Assembly (NCBI GenBank): GCA_964651445.1
Contig: CAZYYW010000082.1
Coordinates: forward strand, 1-9,699
Source of the DNA: GCA-2746365 sp964651445
Lineage (GTDB): Bacteria; Pseudomonadota; Gammaproteobacteria; SZUA-229
Direction: 5' to 3'
DNA: 9,699 nt
A program made the translations under genes and the position numbers. The stretch's first letter is position 1. Each line of letters starts with the position of its first letter. Of the stretch, positions 1 to 5,040 are shown piece after piece. The notes under the pieces were generated by a model that saw nothing but the letters and a program-made list of their open reading frames with translations, ran no database searches and had not been told where the DNA came from.

Positions 1-4
1 GTTC

Positions 5-1456
5 TCATTGTGTATAAATGCGTATTAGGTTGGGCTCACTAACAAACACCAGTTCACCATTTGGCCCCAGTGTTACACCTTCAAACTGAGCAGCACCGCT
101 AATATCCAGTTCTGAAATTATTGCGCCGGTAGCAGGGTCAACCTGAATGGCGCGACTGGATCGCTCACTCAACAAAATTAAATGGTTGGTACGACTGTCG
201 TAAACCATACCAGCAAGGTCGCCGGCTTTACCGTCTAAAACTGACTCAGCGTTCCAGGGTTCATGCACAATTAAGCTAGCATCCGCATAACTTAATAACG
301 TTAACGGGTCGGGGTTTGGCATGTCAAAATACACGACTCGTTTATCTGCATTAGAGCCACTAGCAGACATGGTGCCTTCCTGGCAGGCGTAAACACGGAT
401 TTGAGGAAATGCTGCGCTTATTTTTCTGCTGGCAATGCCTTCTAACCCTTTATTACCAACAGAAGGCGCTAGTATTCTATAGCGTTGCGCATTGGGTATA
501 TTGCCTGCGATTGAGGTAACCGATTCATCAATCGTGACTTTTGTGGCATAGTTATCTTCTGCCACCAGCAGTACATCATTGCCTTCAACATAACTTATAC
601 CTTCTGTATCTCTGCCAATGCCATTTATATTAATTTGTCCGAGGTATTGAAAAACATTGTCGTAGCGATAAATAATTGCCGCATTGTTTCGAATAATGAG
701 GTACTGATTAATACCTGGATGCCAGGTTATTCCAGATGCATCTCTGGGGATATCAGCCAAGGTAACAGCCGCACCAGATGCTGAATAGTTTTCGATTAAT
801 ACCGTTGGACTACTAATAACGGTAAATACTGCGCTAACCATTTTAGCTGCCGTTAACGTGACATTGCAAGCACCATTGCCACTGCAATCGCCTGACCAGT
901 GATCTAAAATAAACCCAACTGCAGGTATTGTGTGCAGGCTAACAAGCGTGTTTTCTACATAGTTTTCCGTGCAATCAGTTTCGCAAAGGATGCCTGCCGG
1001 TATCGAAGTGACTTGTCCTGAACCGGTCACTGTGACAGTAAGTGGGTGCATTGCAGCCGCGGTTGAAATAAATTCGGCTGTGACCGTTTGATCTTCACTC
1101 ATACTAACGGCACACGCACCAGTTCCAGTACAACCACCTAACCAGCTATTAAATGCAAAACCATTATCAGCCGCAGATGTCAGTGTGACAGAAATCGTGG
1201 AGTCATAATTTTCATTGCAATCAGTAGCGCAATCAATACCGGCCGGATCCGATGCAACACTACCCCCACCGACAATTTCTATGGCAAGGTTATGCTGCGT
1301 TGCAGGCAAGGTTATCGGGGGAATTATAGGTGCCGTAGAATCTTGTTCATTGTCGTCACTGCCATTGCTGCTATCGCTGTCATCACTGCAACCAATCAAC
1401 GTCGCCGAGAATATAATCAAGCTAAAGGACAAAAATAAAGGATAAAAATATTTCAT
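5..1456 (-). CDS. Lipoprotein with two InlB-like repeats and a C-terminal SdiA-regulated (YjiK-type) beta-propeller domain
   Basis: Predicted 483-aa lipoprotein. Residues 1-22 are a hydrophobic signal peptide ending in the lipobox LIGC, so C23 would be lipidated. Residues 24-50 are an Asp/Ser/Asn-rich linker. Two divergent InlB B-repeat-like units follow at about 55-130 and 137-212, each with a PAGI motif, a SW/HW...G core and four cysteines (C76, C80, C109, C115 and C158, C162, C191, C197) that could form two disulfides per unit. Residues ~215-483 resemble the SdiA-regulated family (E. coli YjiK), with recurring SGI/EGI/AGM/EGV motifs at 241, 285, 339, 415 and 459 that fit propeller blades. 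The start is chosen because it gives a complete signal peptide, although no clear Shine-Dalgarno sequence precedes it. It lies 64 bp downstream of a related lipoprotein gene on the same strand and may be co-transcribed with it. The ligand is unknown. The domain calls are from memory of family patterns. Confidence 0.85.
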   Translation of the reverse strand: MKYFYPLFLSFSLIIFSATLIGCSDDSDSSNGSDDNEQDSTAPIIPPITLPATQHNLAIEIVGGGSVASDPAGIDCATDCNENYDSTISVTLTSAADNGFAFNSWLGGCTGTGACAVSMSEDQTVTAEFISTAAAMHPLTVTVTGSGQVTSIPAGILCETDCTENYVENTLVSLHTIPAVGFILDHWSGDCSGNGACNVTLTAAKMVSAVFTVISSPTVLIENYSASGAAVTLADIPRDASGITWHPGINQYLIIRNNAAIIYRYDNVFQYLGQININGIGRDTEGISYVEGNDVLLVAEDNYATKVTIDESVTSIAGNIPNAQRYRILAPSVGNKGLEGIASRKISAAFPQIRVYACQEGTMSASGSNADKRVVYFDMPNPDPLTLLSYADASLIVHEPWNAESVLDGKAGDLAGMVYDSRTNHLILLSERSSRAIQVDPATGAIISELDISGAAQFEGVTLGPNGELVFVSEPNLIRIYTQ

Positions 1457-1520
1457 ATCGTTTTAAACCGTTGTTTCGATGTCGTTGTGCGTATCATATT
1501 TTCTACCGCGTTTGCCCATT

Positions 1521-4016
1521 CTATTGTGCAACTTCGGTATAGGCGATACCGCTATCACCATCAACATAAATAGCCTTTACCGCAAACTGCGTACAGGTGG
1601 ACGTATCAGTATAGGTTAATTGTTCAACCGGCAAGGATGCCAGCTCGCTATTGCCGGCAGAAACACAAATAACTTTCCAACCCGTTACGGCATTGCGCCT
1701 TGAACCACTAAGATGTTCCCAAGCAACACGTGAACTACTTCCCTTATTTTTTACACGAACCACCAACGGCGGGATTTTGTCATTAATATATCCCCAAAAA
1801 TATTCTGACATGTTTTCTCCCGTTGCCACTGCACCACGATTGCCATTGATATCAACGGTACCACCACCCACTCTAAAAGCGACGGGGTTATGATATGAAC
1901 GCATGTTTTTTGCAATGATATCTTCACCGGGTATTGGCCATCTTCGAGCCGTTGTTAATGTATCGTAACCAATGTCTCCATAAAAAGTGTCGTATCGCCC
2001 ACGAAAATATAATTGCGTTTCGGGTAGATACTGCGGTTGCGAAACTGTGTCTACGTGATTGGGAATATCTTGAAGTAGGACACCCACATTTAAATTAATG
2101 TTGCCACCAAATGCCACTGCGGGACTAGTGCCGCCTAAAAACGCGCGGGCTTTGCCAAAAAACGAATGTGACACATCGGTTGGTTTGTCAGATTGTAGCA
2201 ACCAGTTACCGCAACGATCTGTCTGCGGCGTACAGGTACCTTCGGAGTCATAGGCAACAATATATTCCCAAACATTATTAACCCCGGCTTTGGAGTCCAT
2301 CAAACTCAATGACAGTTTGTTATTCACTGCGAGCAACGCCGAAGTTTTTAGTGTTGATTCAACAAATTCACACCCTGTTGCAGGATAAGTTTCTAAGCCG
2401 GCATAATTTTTGTAATGCGGCGCTGCAATAGCTAAGGAATCAAACACCGTGTTATCCTGACTTAAATGCGAAACCGCGCAGTAGTTACTAAAACCGCCGT
2501 AAGGCTGGTCGCCCTTATGTTCATCTAAACGAACAAACGAGCGGCGCGTTAAAGAACCCTCGGTGCTACGGGTCATAATGCCATAACGATTATGTCCCCA
2601 GTCGTAACTATTTTGGATTAGTGGATTACCACTGTTTATCCGAATACCTGCATTGGAGCACTGCCCTAATGCCGCTTCACTAAAGTTAGAACAAGGATTG
2701 CCCCACGTGCCTGCACCAGCACCGCCAAAAAAATCAAGCAACAAGCGATTGTTATGACCGCCGGTGGTCGTAAAGGATTCTCTTTGCACATTCTTAGCCA
2801 CAAAACCGACGATTGCCACATAGTCATTTGCTGATAGTTGAAACGCATTTTTTTGTTTACCTATACTGCCGTGCGCTTCGCCATTAATCGTCACGCCGCC
2901 AGGCGAGGCTGCCATTACTGTTGAATATTGTGTACTTGTACCATTGGTCGGAGCCGTTGATTTGAAGGCATTTTCATACGATTCATCGGCTGTTACAGAC
3001 ACCGCATATTCGCCATCAGGCATAACCAGCGTATCGCCACTGGTCATCGCTAGAGCCGCAACTCTCATATACGGTGAAATACCATCTTCACCGGCAACGA
3101 TTATTTTACTGCCACCCAACCTATCAACATGCACAACCATTGAAGCGTAGACTGCTTCATTAAAATTACTGCACTTAATACGGATGTAAAAACCACGTCC
3201 GAAATTCAAGCCTGAAGTATCCCAGGTTATTTTACCGGTTTCAGAATCAACCTGAACATCATCATGACCTAAATCTTTACGGCAAATAGATGCCCCACCA
3301 GTAATCACGGGCTGATAAATAAAGGTGTCACCAAAAGTCACTTGGTGTCGTCCCATGTCCGCAATAGAAAGGCTGCCCAAAACAAACGTCGCGGAGACAT
3401 TTCGATTTTGCGACATGCTGACATCACAAGAGACGCTGCCAGAACAATCACCCGTCCAACCGTCGAATATATAACCGTTATCTGCTGTCGGTGATAACGA
3501 TACAGAAACATCACTTGCAAAATTAGCACTGCAGTTCACACCACACAAAATGCCTGCAGGTGATGAGTAAACCGTTCCCCCTGTTGATGTTTCTATGTTT
3601 AAGGTAAAACTGCCTGCTGCCGGCTGCTGAAAATTTGCACTAACATTTTGGTTTGCAGATAACTGCACGTTGCAAACGCCCGATCCATTACAAGCACCAC
3701 CCCAACTTTCAAAAACAAATCCGGAATCAGCAACTGCCGTTAAAGCAAGCATTGTGCTTTCATCAAAATCACTTGAACAGCTACTATTACAGTTCATCCC
3801 TGCTGGTGATGATATTACTGTTCCTGAGCCAGTGACCGTTGTGCTAAGTGTATATTGCGTTGTAGTACCATCATTATTACCGCCATTACCCGCGTCGTTC
3901 GGCTCATCTGAGCCACCACTGCTGCCACCACATGCGGTGAGAAAAAACGTCAACAGCATCGCTGCATACAACTTATAATTTAATTGATTGAAGTAATAAA
4001 AAATTTTGTTTTGCAT
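1521..4016 (-). CDS. Large lipoprotein with two InlB-like repeats, Ig-like domain and a polysaccharide-lyase-like beta-helix
   Basis: Predicted 831-aa lipoprotein. The signal peptide ends in the lipobox LTAC with C29 as the lipidated cysteine, followed by a Gly/Ser/Asn-rich linker to about residue 53. Two InlB-like repeats (about 55-130 and 136-212) carry cysteines at 76, 80, 109, 115, 158, 162, 191 and 197, exactly the numbering of the neighbouring 483-aa protein. Residues ~214-298 look like an Ig-fold domain (GKITWDTSGL motif). Residues ~302-720 begin with ISPYMRVAALAMTSGDTLVM and PDGEYAV, the usual opening of right-handed beta-helix polysaccharide lyases such as PL6, then show Asn/Gly-rich coils. 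The last ~80 residues (WEHLS, VTGWKVI, YTDTSTC) resemble an FN3-like domain. Catalytic residues could not be assigned, so glycan binding without cleavage is possible. An internal Met20 would leave too short a signal peptide, so Met1 is kept despite a weak ribosome site. Confidence 0.85.
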   Translation of the reverse strand: MQNKIFYYFNQLNYKLYAAMLLTFFLTACGGSSGGSDEPNDAGNGGNNDGTTTQYTLSTTVTGSGTVISSPAGMNCNSSCSSDFDESTMLALTAVADSGFVFESWGGACNGSGVCNVQLSANQNVSANFQQPAAGSFTLNIETSTGGTVYSSPAGILCGVNCSANFASDVSVSLSPTADNGYIFDGWTGDCSGSVSCDVSMSQNRNVSATFVLGSLSIADMGRHQVTFGDTFIYQPVITGGASICRKDLGHDDVQVDSETGKITWDTSGLNFGRGFYIRIKCSNFNEAVYASMVVHVDRLGGSKIIVAGEDGISPYMRVAALAMTSGDTLVMPDGEYAVSVTADESYENAFKSTAPTNGTSTQYSTVMAASPGGVTINGEAHGSIGKQKNAFQLSANDYVAIVGFVAKNVQRESFTTTGGHNNRLLLDFFGGAGAGTWGNPCSNFSEAALGQCSNAGIRINSGNPLIQNSYDWGHNRYGIMTRSTEGSLTRRSFVRLDEHKGDQPYGGFSNYCAVSHLSQDNTVFDSLAIAAPHYKNYAGLETYPATGCEFVESTLKTSALLAVNNKLSLSLMDSKAGVNNVWEYIVAYDSEGTCTPQTDRCGNWLLQSDKPTDVSHSFFGKARAFLGGTSPAVAFGGNINLNVGVLLQDIPNHVDTVSQPQYLPETQLYFRGRYDTFYGDIGYDTLTTARRWPIPGEDIIAKNMRSYHNPVAFRVGGGTVDINGNRGAVATGENMSEYFWGYINDKIPPLVVRVKNKGSSSRVAWEHLSGSRRNAVTGWKVICVSAGNSELASLPVEQLTYTDTSTCTQFAVKAIYVDGDSGIAYTEVAQ

Positions 4017-4042
4017 CAGATACGTGTTTTCCGTGTTGCCAG

Positions 4043-4048
4043 ATTATA
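4043..4048 (-). promoter_or_regulatory. Possible -10 element for the lipoprotein genes
   Basis: The minus strand reads TATAAT here, a perfect -10 hexamer, 27-32 bp before the start codon of the 831-aa lipoprotein. No convincing -35 hexamer lies 16-18 bp further upstream and there is no TGn extension, so either an activator is needed or the match is chance in AT-rich DNA. It would give a leader of about 20 nt. Confidence 0.3.
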
Positions 4049-4151
4049 TGTTCAAGCGCACAACGATATCGATCTCAGATAATTGAGTTTGCGTCTCAGT
4101 AGATATTTATTTTTTATGCAATTAGAAGCGCTTTAGCGGGGTAAATTAATC

Positions 4152-4165
4152 GCCCTGAAAAGGGC
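4152..4165 (+). other. Small stem-loop with GAAA tetraloop
   Basis: GCCCT, GAAA, AGGGC forms a 5-bp GC-rich stem capped by a GNRA tetraloop. Neither strand has a T-tract after it, so it is not a standard terminator. It lies outside the expected leaders of both neighbouring genes. It may be part of a small transcript or a protein site, or be fortuitous. Confidence 0.35.
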
Positions 4166-4253
4166 AGCCATTTGAAATACCTAGTTAAATACGCAGATAA
4201 AACAAACGATCTAATTTTAGAATAGAACATTACACTAAATTATCAACATTTAA

Positions 4254-4281
4254 CCTGACTCTATTATCCTGACTCTATTAT
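4254..4281. repeat. 14-bp perfect tandem direct repeat
   Basis: CCTGACTCTATTAT occurs twice with no gap (4254-4267 and 4268-4281). The second copy is also the left arm of the inverted repeat at 4271-4289. It lies about 100 bp upstream of the sigma-28-like promoter and about 240 bp upstream of the lipoprotein start. It could be a regulator site duplicated by slippage or a neutral duplication. Confidence 0.85.
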
Positions 4282-4289
4282 ATAGAGTC
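4271..4289. promoter_or_regulatory. Near-palindrome, possible operator
   Basis: GACTCTAT, TAT, ATAGAGTC is an inverted repeat with two perfect 8-bp arms and a 3-bp spacer, a size typical of a site for a dimeric helix-turn-helix regulator. No known consensus was recognised. As RNA it would form a weak AT-rich hairpin followed by TTTCA, which is too poor for a terminator. Confidence 0.45.
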
Positions 4290-4382
4290 TTTCACATACA
4301 AATTCACAAAAGTAAAAAACGGCTTATTAAAGCACCATCACTGTCCCCTTCACCAAGGTGCCTCTGATTAATTCAATTCCAC

Positions 4383-4409
4383 TAAAGTTCTCTCTCACAC
4401 TGCCGACTT
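4383..4409 (+). promoter_or_regulatory. Sigma-28 (FliA)-type flagellar promoter
   Basis: TAAAGTTC, 11 bp, then GCCGACTT matches the FliA consensus TAAAGTTT-N11-GCCGATAA at 7/8 positions in the -35 element and 5/8 in the -10 element (the conserved GCCGA core), with exact spacing. The expected transcription start near 4416-4418 leaves a leader of about 25 nt before the 78-aa flagellar-type gene. Promoter type and gene identity support each other. Confidence 0.75.
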
Positions 4410-4430
4410 ATTAAGTGTAACGATTTCTTT

Positions 4431-4434
4431 GGAG
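4431..4434 (+). promoter_or_regulatory. Ribosome binding site GGAG for the 78-aa gene
   Basis: GGAG lies 7 nt before the ATG at 4442, an optimal distance. It fixes the start of this short gene and supports that it is translated. Confidence 0.75.
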
Positions 4435-4441
4435 ATATTAC

Positions 4442-4678
4442 ATGGGTGAAAACAAGGTGTTAAACAGCGGACTGGCGGGCATTCACAGTGGTCTTGAAGG
4501 CTTTCACAGGGCTGCCAGCAAGATTGCCAGCCAACAGGCAATGCCAGCCGTAAACCCTCAACAACTTGTTCAGTCAATGGTTGATCTTAAAGTCTACCAG
4601 CACCAGATCAGTGCTTCGGCGCAGATGGTCAAAACCGCAGACCAGATGATTGGCTCTTTATTGGACATCATGGCATAA
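4442..4678 (+). CDS. Small flagellar rod/hook-like protein consisting only of D0-type end segments
   Basis: Predicted 78-aa protein with no signal peptide or membrane segment. Residues ~6-29 (NSGLAGIHSGLEGF, then AASKIAS) resemble the N-terminal helix of flagellar rod/hook proteins, which usually ends in an ANNIAN-like motif. Residues ~42-78 (LVQSMVDLKVYQHQ, then VKTADQMIGSLLDI) resemble the C-terminal flagellar basal-body domain of FlgC/FlgE/FlgG. These proteins pair the two helices as the D0 coiled coil. Here a short Pro-containing linker (residues ~30-41) replaces the whole middle of the protein. Both ends are intact and the gene has a good ribosome site and a sigma-28-type promoter, so it looks like a designed small protein rather than a decayed gene. 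Small proteins of this kind are often annotated only as having a flagellar basal body rod C-terminal domain. No other flagellar gene is in the window. Its role in the filament, hook or export is unknown. Confidence 0.8.
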   Translation: MGENKVLNSGLAGIHSGLEGFHRAASKIASQQAMPAVNPQQLVQSMVDLKVYQHQISASAQMVKTADQMIGSLLDIMA

Positions 4679-4747
4679 GACGCCACATTATTAGCTGGGG
4701 TCTGAATTATTGTTGCTGTTTTGATGGCTTATTAATTTTTATAACAC

Positions 4748-4766
4748 TGCTCGCCAGCATTTTTTT
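4748..4766 (+). terminator. Weak candidate intrinsic terminator after the flagellar mini-gene
   Basis: TGCT, loop CGCC, AGCA forms a 4-bp stem directly followed by seven T residues (4760-4766), about 70 bp after the stop codon. Position and T-tract are right but the stem is very short, so termination may be partial and some transcripts might read into the nrd region. Confidence 0.35.
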
Positions 4767-4888
4767 CGCTCGCCTAATCTAATGGTTTGGCGATAACCCA
4801 AAAGTTTTTTATATGGGCAAATCCTTATGTTCTAACAGGCAGTTTTGCAACCATTATTAAGTCACGGAAATCATTAAAAAAAGCCAAC

Positions 4889-4897
4889 TTATCCACA
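4889..4897 (+). promoter_or_regulatory. Perfect DnaA box upstream of nrdA
   Basis: TTATCCACA is the consensus high-affinity DnaA box. It ends 45 bp before the -35 element of the nrdA promoter. E. coli nrdAB is known to be controlled by DnaA through upstream boxes, which couples dNTP supply to replication initiation. A similar role here is inferred. Confidence 0.7.
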
Positions 4898-4899
4898 GT

Positions 4900-4908
4900 T
4901 TATCCGTA
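4900..4908 (+). promoter_or_regulatory. Degenerate second DnaA box
   Basis: TTATCCGTA matches TTATCCACA at 7 of 9 positions, in the same orientation and exactly 11 bp (about one helical turn) after the perfect box. This phasing would suit cooperative binding of two DnaA molecules on one DNA face. Confidence 0.45.
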
Positions 4909-4926
4909 AGCTCTCCACCGTTATAT

Positions 4927-4942
4927 ACACAACATATAGTGC
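4927..4942. promoter_or_regulatory. NrdR box 1
   Basis: ACACAACATATAGTGC matches the NrdR consensus acaCwAtATaTwGtgt at 14 of 16 positions. It abuts the -35 hexamer of the nrdA promoter. NrdR is the zinc-finger/ATP-cone repressor that shuts down ribonucleotide reductase genes when dATP is high. Confidence 0.75.
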
Positions 4943-4972
4943 TTGACTTCGCACCCAACCACATCCTATAGT
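4943..4972 (+). promoter_or_regulatory. Sigma-70 promoter of nrdAB
   Basis: TTGACT (4943-4948, 5/6 to TTGACA) and TATAGT (4967-4972, 5/6 to TATAAT) are separated by 18 bp. Transcription should start near 4979, giving a leader of about 60 nt. NrdR box 1 touches the -35 and NrdR box 2 covers the -10, so NrdR binding would block RNA polymerase directly. Confidence 0.7.
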
Positions 4973-4974
4973 AG
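4959..4974. promoter_or_regulatory. NrdR box 2 (degenerate)
   Basis: CCACATCCTATAGTAG matches the NrdR consensus at about 10 of 16 positions, best in its right half (TATAGT). Its start is 32 bp from box 1, close to the three-turn spacing typical of paired NrdR boxes, and the pairing is the main support for the call. It contains the promoter -10. Confidence 0.55.
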
Positions 4975-5030
4975 ACAGCATAATAACCCTGCAACAGAAC
5001 AGGGCACATAATAACAAGCACATCACCAGT

Positions 5031-5038
5031 AGGAAGGG
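5031..5038 (+). promoter_or_regulatory. Ribosome binding site of nrdA
   Basis: AGGAAGGG is a strong purine-rich Shine-Dalgarno sequence just before the ATG at 5041. It decides the start: the low-complexity N-terminal extension is part of the protein rather than an over-extended gene call. Confidence 0.7.
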
Positions 5039-5040
5039 CA

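Larger units (their letters stand above)
4017..4441. other. Divergent intergenic region between the lipoprotein genes and the flagellar mini-gene
   Basis: This 425-bp AT-rich stretch has no credible gene. From left to right it holds a possible minus-strand -10 (4043-4048), the 8-bp palindrome CGATATCG (4064-4071), a small stem-loop (4152-4165), a 14-bp tandem repeat running into a near-palindrome (4254-4289), and a sigma-28-like promoter (4383-4409) just before the next gene. It probably contains the promoters of both flanking transcription units. Confidence 0.7.
4679..5040. other. Intergenic control region of the nrdAB operon
   Basis: This 362-bp stretch has no credible gene. It holds a weak terminator for the preceding gene (4748-4766), a DnaA box with a degenerate partner (4889-4908), two NrdR boxes (4927-4942 and 4959-4974), a sigma-70 promoter between and within them (4943-4972), and a G-poor leader of about 60 nt ending in a strong ribosome site. 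From 4981 on, the plus strand is rich in A and C. Confidence 0.75.

Noticed and set aside
1457..1520. Separate promoter or terminator between the two lipoprotein genes
   Set aside because: The 64-bp gap shows no hairpin with a T-tract and no paired -35/-10 on the minus strand, so co-transcription is the simpler reading.
3670..3978. 102-aa plus-strand frame inside the 831-aa lipoprotein gene
   Set aside because: It is antisense to the lipoprotein repeat region and reads as the complement of Gly/Ser/Asn codons. No domain or ribosome site was recognised.
4789..4796. GGCGATAA resembling a sigma-28 -10 element
   Set aside because: The region 11 bp upstream (TCGCCTAA) does not resemble TAAAGTTT, and no flagellar-type gene follows.
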